Shown here: positions 49,317-56,679 of the stretch, in pieces
How positions within the stretch are numbered: the stretch's first letter is position 1
Layout of the letters: each line of letters opens with the position of its first letter
From: Candidatus Sulfotelmatobacter sp.
GTDB lineage: Bacteria > Vulcanimicrobiota > Vulcanimicrobiia > Vulcanimicrobiales > Vulcanimicrobiaceae
Assembly (NCBI GenBank): GCA_035504415.1
Contig: DATJRY010000011.1
Coordinates: forward strand, 558,001-622,000
Direction of reading: 5' to 3'
Length of the DNA stretch: 64,000 nucleotides
The notes under the pieces: model-generated
The model's input: only the letters and a program-made list of their open reading frames with translations
Told to the model about the DNA's origin: nothing
Database searches by the model: none
Translations under genes and position numbers: made by a program

Positions 49317-50666
49317 TTGGAAACGGCGCTGGCGGCGGATCGCATTCAGTTTGCGTTCACCATCATGTTTCACTACTTGTTCCCCATCGGGACGATGGGC
49401 TTGGCACCCTTCGTCGCCTGGTACACGTTGCGCGCGCTGCGAACGGGCGACGCCGCGTACCAGCGGGCGGCGCGCTTTTGGGCGCGCATCTTCGCGGTGA
49501 ACTTCGCCGTCGGCGTCGTCACCGGGATTCCGATGGAGTTCCAGTTCGGCACCAACTGGGCGCTGTTCTCCGCGCGCACCGGCGCCGTCATCGGTCAACC
49601 GCTGGCGATGGAAGGCATCTTCGCGTTCTTCCTCGAGTCGGTCTTCCTGGGCGTCTTCTTGTACGGGCGCGGCATCTCGCCGCGCCTGCACGCCGCCTCG
49701 GCGATCCTGGTCTGGCTCGGCTCCTGGCTGTCCGGCTTCTTCATCGTCGTCACCGACGCGTGGATGCAGCACCCGGTCGGCTATGCGGTGGCCGGCGGCG
49801 GCCAGGTGGTGTTGACGAACCTCGGCGCCGTCCTGCTCTCGCCGTTCGCCTGGTGGCAGTTCGCGCACGTCCTCACGGGCGCGGTGCTGACCGGCGGCTT
49901 CGTGATGGCCGGCGTCGGCGCGTACTATCTGCTCGCGCGCCGGCAAGAACCCCACGGGCAGCTCTTCCTGCGGACCGGGATCGTCGTCGCGTTCGCGTTT
50001 TCCGTGCTGGCCGTGTTTCCGACCGGCGATCGCAACGGCTCCGACATCTCCGTCTATCAGCCGGCCAAGCTCGCGGCGATGGAAGGGCTGTTCCAATCGG
50101 AGACCGGCGCGCCGCTCGCGATCATCGGTATGCCGGATACCGACAAAGGCACGTTGATCGATCCCGTGACGGTGCCCGACCTGCTCAGCTTCCTCGCCTA
50201 CGGCAACTTCCGCGCCAACGTCCGCGGCATCGCGACCTATCCGCCGGACGAACGCCCGCCGGTCGCGGTGACCTACTACGCGTATCACGTCATGGTCGGG
50301 CTGGGCACGATCTTTCTCGGCCTGACCACCCTGGCGATCGTGCTGTGGCGCTTGCGGCTGCTCGAACGCAGCCGCTGGCTGCTGTGGCTGCTGATGCTGG
50401 CCATGCCGTTCCCGTACATCGCTAACGAAGCCGGCTGGGTGACGACCGAAGTCGGGCGCCAGCCCTGGATCGTCTACGGCGTGATGCGCACCTCGGAGGG
50501 AGCGTCGGCCAACGTCGCCGGCGGCGAGACGATCTTCACCATCGCCGGATTCGTCGGCATGTACTTCTTGCTCGGCTTGCTCTTCATGCTGCTGGTCTTG
50601 CACGAGATCGGCGTCGGGCCCGACGAGCAGCACACGCCGGCGTTGTCCGCGCAGGGCGTACCGTGA
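49317..50666 (+). CDS. cydA: cytochrome bd ubiquinol oxidase subunit I
   Basis: Haem-bearing subunit (449 aa, nine helices) of the oxygen-reducing, quinol-oxidising bd-type terminal oxidase. It has the haem b595/d ligand region near the N-terminus ('RIQFAFTIMFHYLFPIGTMG'), the quinol-binding GRQPW ('EVGRQPWIVYGVMRTSEG') and the haem b558 region. The Q-loop is short, as in cyanide-insensitive (CioA) oxidases. I start at the TTG at 49317, which has GGGAGG eight nt upstream. The open frame before it is the LysR gene read out of phase. It overlaps cydB by 4 nt. Confidence 0.95.
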   Translation: METALAADRIQFAFTIMFHYLFPIGTMGLAPFVAWYTLRALRTGDAAYQRAARFWARIFAVNFAVGVVTGIPMEFQFGTNWALFSARTGAVIGQPLAMEGIFAFFLESVFLGVFLYGRGISPRLHAASAILVWLGSWLSGFFIVVTDAWMQHPVGYAVAGGGQVVLTNLGAVLLSPFAWWQFAHVLTGAVLTGGFVMAGVGAYYLLARRQEPHGQLFLRTGIVVAFAFSVLAVFPTGDRNGSDISVYQPAKLAAMEGLFQSETGAPLAIIGMPDTDKGTLIDPVTVPDLLSFLAYGNFRANVRGIATYPPDERPPVAVTYYAYHVMVGLGTIFLGLTTLAIVLWRLRLLERSRWLLWLLMLAMPFPYIANEAGWVTTEVGRQPWIVYGVMRTSEGASANVAGGETIFTIAGFVGMYFLLGLLFMLLVLHEIGVGPDEQHTPALSAQGVP

Positions 50667-51673
50667 TCGTCGCCGCGTTCGTCATCCTGCTGCTCATGCT
50701 CGGCACCTACGTGCTGCTCGACGGTTACGACCTGGGCGTCGGGATGCTCCATCTCTTCGTCGCGCGCACCGATCGCGAGCGCGCCGCGACGATCGCCAGC
50801 ATCGGTCCGTTCTGGAACGGCAACGAGGTCTGGCTGATCGCGGCCGGCGGCACGCTGTTCGGCCTGTTCCCACTGGTCTACGCCTCGTCGTTCAGCGGCT
50901 TCTATCTGCCGTTCATCGTCGTGCTCTGGCTCTTGATGTTCCGCGGCATCGCACTCGAGCTGCGCGGGCACTTCCCGAGCGATCTCTGGCACCAGTTCTT
51001 CGACGTGACGTTCGCGCTCGCGAGCGCGCTGCTCGCGCTGCTGTTCGGCGTGGCGCTGGGCAACGTCGTGCGCGGCGTGCCGCTCGACGCGTCGCACTAC
51101 TTCGAGGGCACCTTTGCGTTCTTGCTCAACCCGTACGCGCTCGGTGTCGGCCTGCTCGCGGTGCTGGCGCTGGCGCTGCACGGCGCCGCCTGGGTCGCGA
51201 TGCGCGTCGACGGGTGGCCGGCCGATCGCGCGGTCGGAGCGCAGCGCATTCTCTGGCCGGCCGTGACGGCGCTTGCGGTGGTGATCACCTACGCCACCTT
51301 TCGCGTCCACTCGCCGTGGCCGAACCTGGTCGCCATGCCGTGGATCGCGCTCGCGCCGCTGGCCTCGCTGGCGGGTCTGATCGGCATGGTCGCACTGCGC
51401 GCGCAGCCGCGGCTGGTGTTCGCGGCCTCGTCGCTGTTCCTGGCCGGCATGCTCGGCTCGGCCGGCGCGACGGTGTTTCCCTACCTCTTGCCGGGGTTTC
51501 CGGCGGCGGCGAACGGGCTGAGCATCTACACCGTGCCGGAATCGCCGATCGCGCTGGCCACGATGCTTCCCGTCATCGTCGTCGGGCTGGTGATCGTCGC
51601 CGTCTATCGCGTGTTCGTCGCCGGGCGGCTCGATCGCGGTGCGCGAAATGACGCCGGCTTAGACTCACCTTAA
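50663..51673 (+). CDS. cydB: cytochrome bd ubiquinol oxidase subunit II
   Basis: Second subunit (336 aa, eight helices) of the bd oxidase. Family motifs are 'LLDGYDLGVGMLHLFVARTD', 'IGPFWNGNEVWLIAAGGTLF' and 'MFRGIALELRGHF'. The GTG at 50663 overlaps the cydA stop. No CydX-like mini-subunit or CydCD exporter follows: the next gene is a separate exported phosphodiesterase with its own signal peptide. Confidence 0.95.
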   Translation: MIVAAFVILLLMLGTYVLLDGYDLGVGMLHLFVARTDRERAATIASIGPFWNGNEVWLIAAGGTLFGLFPLVYASSFSGFYLPFIVVLWLLMFRGIALELRGHFPSDLWHQFFDVTFALASALLALLFGVALGNVVRGVPLDASHYFEGTFAFLLNPYALGVGLLAVLALALHGAAWVAMRVDGWPADRAVGAQRILWPAVTALAVVITYATFRVHSPWPNLVAMPWIALAPLASLAGLIGMVALRAQPRLVFAASSLFLAGMLGSAGATVFPYLLPGFPAAANGLSIYTVPESPIALATMLPVIVVGLVIVAVYRVFVAGRLDRGARNDAGLDSP

Positions 51674-51697
51674 CCTTCGACCCGTACCGTCCCGCGT

Positions 51698-53563
51698 ATG
51701 TCGTCCGTTCTTCGCCGGGCCGGTACCGCCGCGCTCGCCTCTCTGCTCGCGACCGCCGCGCCGCTGGTGCCGAACGCGCCGCTGGACGCGCAACCGGCGC
51801 CGCACAACGTCATCCTGTTCGTCCCTGACGGCCTACGCGGCGCGATGGTCGACGCGACCACCGCGCCGACCATGGACGCGCTCCGGCACGCCGGCGTCAC
51901 CTTTTCCAACAGCCACGCCATCTTTCCGACCTTCACCACCGCCAACGCCTCGACGATGGCGACGGGCCATCTGCTCGGCGACACGGGCGACTTCTCGAAC
52001 ACGATCGACGTCGGCTACAAGGCGCCGTCGGCCGGCTACTCGTTCACGCCCTTCCTCGAGTCGGATCCGGTCATCGCCGACGTCGACGAACGCTTCGCCG
52101 GCAACTACTTGGACGAGGACGAGATCCTCGCGCTCGCGCACGCGCGCGGCTTCGCCACCGCGGCGGTCGGCAAGGTCGGTCCGGTCGCGATCTTCGACGC
52201 CGCCGACGTGCAGGGCACGCGCACGCTGGTCATCGACGACCAGACCGGCCACACCGATCCCGGCGGCAAGCTGATCGGCCGTCCGCTGCCGGCCGACGTC
52301 GTCAGCGCGCTCGCACAGCAGACCGGGACCGCGATCGCGCCGACCCGCGGCGCGAACGGCGTCGCCGGCAGCGCGACGACGCCCGGCACGACCAGCACCA
52401 ACGCCGACCAGCAGAACTGGTTCGTGGCCGCCGCGACCAAGGTGGTGCTGCCCGCGTTCAAAGCCGCCGGCAAACCGTTCGTGCTGGTGTTCTGGTCGCG
52501 CGACCCCGACGGCACGCAGCACAACCAGGGCGACTCGCTGGGCCGGCTCGTCCCCGGCATCAACGGCCCGACCTCGCTGGCGGCCATCCGCAACGCCGAC
52601 GACGACTTGCGCGCGCTGCGCGCGAGCCTGCGCGATCTCGGACTCGAGCGCACGACCGACGTCATCGTGACCAGCGATCACGGCTTCTCGACGATCGCCA
52701 AGGACACGCAGACCTCGCCGTCCGCGAAGTACGCGCTGACCGGCGTCCCGGCCGGCCAGCTCCCGCCCGGCTTCCTCGCTCTCGACCTCGCCGCCGCGCT
52801 GAACCTGCCGCTGAGCGATCCCGACGCCAACGACACCGTCGTGCACCCCGACCTCGAGCACAAGTTCCCCAGTCACGGCGACGGATTGATCGGCACCAGC
52901 ATCACCGATCCCGAGGTCATCGTCGCCGCCAACGGCGGCAGCGATCTGATCTATCTGCCCAAGGATGACGCGGTCGCGCTCGCGCCGACGATCGTCACCT
53001 TTCTCGAACATCAGGATTACGTGAGCGGCTTGTTCGTCGACCCGCGGTTGGGCGCGTACCCGGGCACGTTGCCCGCCGACGCGGTTTCACTCGTCGGCAA
53101 GGCGATCACCCCGCACCCGGCGATCGCGGTCAGCTTCCGCTCGCGCGGCACCGGCTGCGAGAACGCGTTGCGCTGCACGGCTGAGATCGCCGACACGACC
53201 CTGCAGCAAGGCCAAGGGATGCACGGCTCGTTCAGCCGCGCCGACACGGCGAACTTCACCGCCGCGATCGGCCCCGACTTCAAGCGCGGCTTCGTCGATA
53301 CCGCACCGGTCTCGAACGCGGACGTCGGGATGACGATCGCGCGCATCATCGGGCTCGACCTGCGGCACGTCGCCAAAGGCGTACTGCTCGGCCGCCCGTT
53401 CCTCGAGGCGATGCCGGGCGGCACGATGCCGGTGGTGACGCACGGCGAGGAGGTCTCGGCGCCGGGTCTGTTCGGGCTCGAGACGGTCGTCAAATGGCAG
53501 CGCGCGGGCGGCGAGCGCTACATCGACGCTGCCGGCTTCCCCCAACGAACGGTCGGTTTGTAG
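51698..53563 (+). CDS. exported type I phosphodiesterase / nucleotide pyrophosphatase family protein
   Basis: Alkaline-phosphatase-superfamily enzyme (621 aa) with a signal peptide ('RAGTAALASLLATAAPLVPN'). The metal site is read from 'NVILFVPDGLRGAMVDATTA' (first Asp), 'FPTFTTANASTMATGHL' (catalytic Thr), 'VLVFWSRDPDGTQHNQGDS' (Asp/His) and 'VIVTSDHGFSTIAKD' (Asp-His). A final His is expected in the C-terminal part (MHGSFSRAD). Likely activity is hydrolysis of a nucleotide or phosphonate diester outside the cytoplasm. It stands alone, 24 nt after cydB, and is followed by the ilvA attenuator region. Confidence 0.9.
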   Translation: MSSVLRRAGTAALASLLATAAPLVPNAPLDAQPAPHNVILFVPDGLRGAMVDATTAPTMDALRHAGVTFSNSHAIFPTFTTANASTMATGHLLGDTGDFSNTIDVGYKAPSAGYSFTPFLESDPVIADVDERFAGNYLDEDEILALAHARGFATAAVGKVGPVAIFDAADVQGTRTLVIDDQTGHTDPGGKLIGRPLPADVVSALAQQTGTAIAPTRGANGVAGSATTPGTTSTNADQQNWFVAAATKVVLPAFKAAGKPFVLVFWSRDPDGTQHNQGDSLGRLVPGINGPTSLAAIRNADDDLRALRASLRDLGLERTTDVIVTSDHGFSTIAKDTQTSPSAKYALTGVPAGQLPPGFLALDLAAALNLPLSDPDANDTVVHPDLEHKFPSHGDGLIGTSITDPEVIVAANGGSDLIYLPKDDAVALAPTIVTFLEHQDYVSGLFVDPRLGAYPGTLPADAVSLVGKAITPHPAIAVSFRSRGTGCENALRCTAEIADTTLQQGQGMHGSFSRADTANFTAAIGPDFKRGFVDTAPVSNADVGMTIARIIGLDLRHVAKGVLLGRPFLEAMPGGTMPVVTHGEEVSAPGLFGLETVVKWQRAGGERYIDAAGFPQRTVGL

Positions 53564-53570
53564 TCCACCC

Positions 53571-53600
53571 TTGACACGCGCGGCGCAGCCGTGATACACA
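53571..53600 (+). promoter_or_regulatory. ilvA operon promoter
   Basis: TTGACA at 53571-53576 matches the -35 consensus. An extended -10, TGnTACACA (53592-53600), follows with an 18-bp spacer. Transcription would start near 53607, only a few nt before the leader-peptide ATG at 53612. Confidence 0.65.
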
Positions 53601-53611
53601 ACGCCACACCG

Positions 53612-53692
53612 ATGTTCGCTTCGTCCTCGATCATCATCGCCTCTCGGATCATTATCGCGGCTCCTCCGGGCCGACGAGCAGCTTCCGCGTAG
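53612..53692 (+). CDS. isoleucine-rich leader peptide of the ilvA attenuator
   Basis: A 26-codon ORF whose product begins MFASSSIIIASRIIIAAPPG and ends RRAASA. It has six Ile codons in two runs of three (53630-53638 and 53648-53656) within its first 15 codons, a composition very unlikely by chance. When isoleucyl-tRNA is scarce, a ribosome would stall on these codons and leave 53671 onward free. A ribosome reaching the stop at 53690 would cover that segment. It lies between a sigma70-type promoter and an intrinsic terminator ahead of threonine ammonia-lyase, the first enzyme of isoleucine synthesis. The peptide itself is not expected to have another function. Confidence 0.85.
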   Translation: MFASSSIIIASRIIIAAPPGRRAASA

Positions 53693-53729
53693 ACGAACGA
53701 CGATCGCAGACGTGCAAGCCCCTCGCCGG
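53671..53729 (+). promoter_or_regulatory. candidate antiterminator of the ilvA attenuator
   Basis: Segment 53671-53678 (CCGACGAG) can pair with 53722-53729 (CTCGCCGG), 7 of 8 bp. After a 2x2 internal loop, GCTT 53681-53684 pairs with AAGC 53716-53719. This uses the 5' arm of the terminator, so the two structures exclude each other. The upstream half lies under a ribosome at the leader stop codon but is free when the ribosome is held at the Ile codons. Confidence 0.6.
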
Positions 53730-53755
53730 ATTCGGCCGAGGGGCTTTTCGTTTTT
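53716..53755 (+). terminator. attenuator terminator upstream of ilvA
   Basis: AAGCCCCTCG (53716-53725) pairs with CGAGGGGCTT (53737-53746), with an inner CCG/CGG extension around GATT. The T-rich run TTTTCGTTTTT follows (53745-53755). This is a strong intrinsic terminator 31 nt before the ilvA start and 24 nt after the leader-peptide stop. Confidence 0.88.
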
Positions 53756-53785
53756 CCGCACCGCCGCGTTCCTGAAAGGCTTCCG

Positions 53786-55003
53786 ATGACCGCCGCCTTC
53801 CCGCTCCACGCCGACGCCGTCCACGCCGCCGCCGCGCGCATTCGCGGCGGCGTGCTGCGCACGCCGACCGCGCGCTCGCGCGTCCTCTCCGAGCTGATCG
53901 GCGGCGAGGTCCACCTCAAGCTCGAGAACCGTCAGGCGACCGGCGCGTACAAGGAGCGCGGCGCGCTCAACGCGCTGCTCGTGCACCGGGACGACGCGCG
54001 CGCGCGCGGCGTCGTCACCATGTCGGCCGGCAACCACGGCCAAGCCGTCGCGTTCCACGGCACGCGGCTGGGACTGCGCACGACCGTCGTGATGCCGGAG
54101 AACACGCCGCTGCTCAAGGTCCGCCGGACGCGGGACTTCGGCGCCGAGGTCGTGCTCGTCGGCGACGGCTTCGCCGACGCGGCCGCGCACGCGCAGGCAC
54201 TGGCGGCGCGGACGGGCGCGGTGCTCGTCCACCCGTACGACGACGCGGACGTCATCGCCGGGCAAGGCACCGCGACCCTCGAGCTGCTCGAGGACGCCGG
54301 CCCGCTCGACGCGCTGCTGGTCCCGGTCGGCGGAGGCGGGCTCATCGCCGGGGCCGTCCTCGCCCGCGCGGCCCACGGTTCGGGCGCGACCGTGGTCGCC
54401 GTGCAGAGCGAGGCGTTCCCTTCGCTGGCGGCGGCCCGCCACGGCGACGCGGTGCCGGGCGGCGTGACCATCGCCGAGGGGATCGCGGTCGCGCGGCTGG
54501 GCAGCTTGCCGCTGGCCGTCGTCGCCGACGCCGTGCGCGAGACGATCCTGGTCGACGAGCCGGCCGTCGAGACCGCGATCGCGACCCTGCTCGAAGAGGA
54601 GAAGCTGGTCGTCGAAGGCGCCGGCGCGGCCGGCGTCGCGGCCTTGTTGATGCGCCCGGCGCAGTTCGCCGGCCTGCGGGTCGGGATCGTGCTGTGCGGC
54701 GGGAACATCGACCTGGGCACGCTGGCGTCGGTGATCGTGCGCGCGCGCATCCGCGCCGGGCGGGTCGTGCGCATCCGGGTGCGGATGGTCGACAAACCGG
54801 GGGAGCTGGCCAGCGTCGCCGAGGCGATCGCCCAGGCGCGGGTCAACGTCCTGGACGTCGCGCACCACCGCGTGCTGGGGACGGTCCCGGCGAAAGTCGC
54901 CGAGCTGGACCTCACCGTCGAGCTGGAGCGGGCCGAAGATCTGGCCGGGGTGCTGGCGGCGATCCGCGAGCGCGGCTTCGACGCCGACGTCGTCCGCGAC
55001 TGA
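53786..55003 (+). CDS. ilvA: threonine ammonia-lyase with ACT domain
   Basis: PLP enzyme (405 aa) deaminating threonine to 2-oxobutyrate, the first step of isoleucine synthesis. The PLP lysine is in 'LKLENRQATGAYKERGAL'. 'VTMSAGNHGQAVAFHG' and the phosphate-binding glycine loop 'VPVGGGGLIAGAVLA' follow. After residue ~320 comes a single ACT domain ('RIRVRMVDKPGELASVAEAI'). One ACT domain is the architecture of the short form, usually called catabolic (TdcB-like). Here the isoleucine attenuator shows a biosynthetic role, and the ACT domain may sense isoleucine or valine. ATG at 53786 preceded by GAAAGG. Confidence 0.94.
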   Translation: MTAAFPLHADAVHAAAARIRGGVLRTPTARSRVLSELIGGEVHLKLENRQATGAYKERGALNALLVHRDDARARGVVTMSAGNHGQAVAFHGTRLGLRTTVVMPENTPLLKVRRTRDFGAEVVLVGDGFADAAAHAQALAARTGAVLVHPYDDADVIAGQGTATLELLEDAGPLDALLVPVGGGGLIAGAVLARAAHGSGATVVAVQSEAFPSLAAARHGDAVPGGVTIAEGIAVARLGSLPLAVVADAVRETILVDEPAVETAIATLLEEEKLVVEGAGAAGVAALLMRPAQFAGLRVGIVLCGGNIDLGTLASVIVRARIRAGRVVRIRVRMVDKPGELASVAEAIAQARVNVLDVAHHRVLGTVPAKVAELDLTVELERAEDLAGVLAAIRERGFDADVVRD

Positions 55004-55118
55004 GCCGATATCCGGAAAATACCTGCACCCGACCGCTCGCAGGGTAGAAGCGCCCGTCACCCGTACGACCAAGGGGACATTTGTCGCTTGCGTCGTTCCA
55101 CGACGCGGAGGAGAGGAC

Positions 55119-56480
55119 TTGGCTACCAACTTCCTCGACCGCTCCCGTTCTGTCGCCGGCCCGGGCTTCAACCGCTGGCTCGTGCCCCCCGCGGCGCTGT
55201 GTATCCACCTGTGTATCGGTGAAGTGTACGCGTTCAGCGTCTTCAACAAGCCGCTGAGCCAGGCGATCGGCATCACCGCACCGGCCCCGGGTGACTGGTC
55301 GATCCCCGCATTGGGCTGGATCTTCAGCGTCGCCATCGCCGTGCTCGGCATCTCATCGGCGGTCTGGGGCCGCTGGATGGAGCGCGTCGGCCCGCGCATG
55401 GCGATGTTCTGGGCCGCGATCGCCTTCGCCGCCGGTTTCTTCGTTTCGGCGATCGGCGTTCAGGTCCACCAGCTGTGGCTGGTCTATCTCGGATACGGCG
55501 TGATCGGCGGCTGGGGCTTGGGCATCGGCTACATCTCGCCCGTCTCGACGCTGATCAAGTGGTTCCCCGATCGCCCGGGCCTGGCGACCGGGACGGCGAT
55601 CATGGGCTTCGGGGGTGCGGCGCTGATCGCATCGCCGCTCTCGGTCCTGCTGATGAAGCATTTCGGCGGCCCGACCTCGGTCGGCGTCGCGCCGACGTTC
55701 GTCGTGCTCGGCGTGCTGTATCTGATCTGGATGATGGTCGGCTCGCAGATCGTGCGCGTCCCGCCTCCCGGCTGGCGCCCTGCCGGCTGGAGCCCGACCG
55801 ACGAGTCGGGCAAGATGATCACCACCCGCCAAGTGGTGCGAGCGCAGGCGCTGCGCACGCCGCAGTTCTACCTGCTCTGGCTGGTGCTGTTCTTCAACGT
55901 CACCGCCGGCATCGGGGTGCTCGGCCAAGCCTCGCTGATGGCGCAAGACGTCCTGGGCGTCACCGCCGCGGCGGCGGCCGGCTTCGTCGGCCTGCTCTCG
56001 CTCTTCAACATGGGCGGCCGCATCTTCTGGGCCTCGATGTCGGACTTCATCGGGCGCAAGGGCACGTACGTGATCTTCTTCGTCGTCGGCGCGATCTTGT
56101 ACGCGCTCACGCCGACGCTCGGACAAACTCACGCCGTCGTGCTGTTCGTCTTGGCGTACTGCATCGTCCTCACGTTCTACGGCGGCGGCTTCGCGACGGT
56201 ACCGGCCTACCTGCGCGACCTGTTCGGAACGGTCGAGGTCGGCGCGATCCACGGCGTCCTGTTGACGGCGTGGTCGGCGGCCGGCGTCGCCGGTCCGGTG
56301 CTGATCAACTACATCCGCCAGTTCGAGCTGGACCACGGCGTGGCCAAGAATGACGCCTACGGCGTGACGATGTACGTCATGGCGATCCTGCTCGTGCTCG
56401 GCTTGATCTGCAACCTGCTGATCCGGCCGGTGGCTGATCGCTTCTACGTGCCGGCCGGCGCTGCCGAAGCCGTGGCCTGA
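55119..56480 (+). CDS. OFA-family MFS transporter (oxalate/formate antiporter type)
   Basis: A 12-TM MFS protein (453 aa) of the oxalate:formate antiporter family. The first helix is 'ALCIHLCIGEVYAFSVFNKP'. A loop-2 segment follows ('SAVWGRWMERVGPRMAMFWA'), then 'GWGLGIGYISPVSTLIKWFP' and 'DRPGLATGTAIMGFGGAAL'. The family exchanges small carboxylates (oxalate, formate, pyruvate and similar). It is convergent with a formate dehydrogenase operon, which supports formate or oxalate as the substrate. The TTG at 55119 follows a strong GGAGGAGAGG site. The small-subunit gene follows 12 nt after the stop. Confidence 0.9.
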   Translation: MATNFLDRSRSVAGPGFNRWLVPPAALCIHLCIGEVYAFSVFNKPLSQAIGITAPAPGDWSIPALGWIFSVAIAVLGISSAVWGRWMERVGPRMAMFWAAIAFAAGFFVSAIGVQVHQLWLVYLGYGVIGGWGLGIGYISPVSTLIKWFPDRPGLATGTAIMGFGGAALIASPLSVLLMKHFGGPTSVGVAPTFVVLGVLYLIWMMVGSQIVRVPPPGWRPAGWSPTDESGKMITTRQVVRAQALRTPQFYLLWLVLFFNVTAGIGVLGQASLMAQDVLGVTAAAAAGFVGLLSLFNMGGRIFWASMSDFIGRKGTYVIFFVVGAILYALTPTLGQTHAVVLFVLAYCIVLTFYGGGFATVPAYLRDLFGTVEVGAIHGVLLTAWSAAGVAGPVLINYIRQFELDHGVAKNDAYGVTMYVMAILLVLGLICNLLIRPVADRFYVPAGAAEAVA

Positions 56481-56492
56481 GGAGGGAGAACG

Positions 56493-56621
56493 ATGAACAC
56501 GAACACGCCTCCATCGTCCTCGAACGCCGTGGCCCTGTTCCTGGCCTGGGCCTTCGTCGGTATCCCGCTCCTGTGGGGCGTGGTCCTGACCTGCATCAAC
56601 GCCGCCAAACTGTTCCAATGA
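56493..56621 (+). CDS. MFS transporter small subunit (42 aa) linked to the OFA antiporter
   Basis: A 42-residue protein: a short polar N-terminus (MNTNTPPSSSN) and one membrane helix 'AVALFLAWAFVGIPLLWGVV', ending 'CINAAKLFQ'. The pattern of one helix with x-x-WxFVGIPLxWGV placed directly after an OFA-type transporter gene is that of the recently recognised 'MFS transporter small subunit'. The ATG at 56493 has GGAGGGAG seven nt upstream. It probably binds and stabilises the antiporter. Confidence 0.85.
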   Translation: MNTNTPPSSSNAVALFLAWAFVGIPLLWGVVLTCINAAKLFQ

Positions 56622-56640
56622 CGGCGGTCTGATGACACGA

Positions 56641-56675
56641 GAGGCCCGTGCACTGCACGGGCCTCTTCTCTTGTG
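56641..56675. terminator. terminator between the OFA genes and the formate dehydrogenase operon
   Basis: GAGGCCCGTG (56641-56650) pairs perfectly with CACGGGCCTC (56656-56665) around CACTG. TTCTCTTGTG follows on the plus strand, and flanking ACACGA/TTGTGT-like bases can extend the stem. It sits between convergent stops (56621 and 56680) and may also serve the minus strand, though the T-run there is poor. Confidence 0.8.
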
Positions 56676-56679
56676 TCGC

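Noticed and set aside
53571-53786. T-box riboswitch upstream of ilvA
   Set aside because: The leader is too short, and a leader peptide with Ile runs plus an alternative stem already explains regulation; no T-box core sequence was seen.
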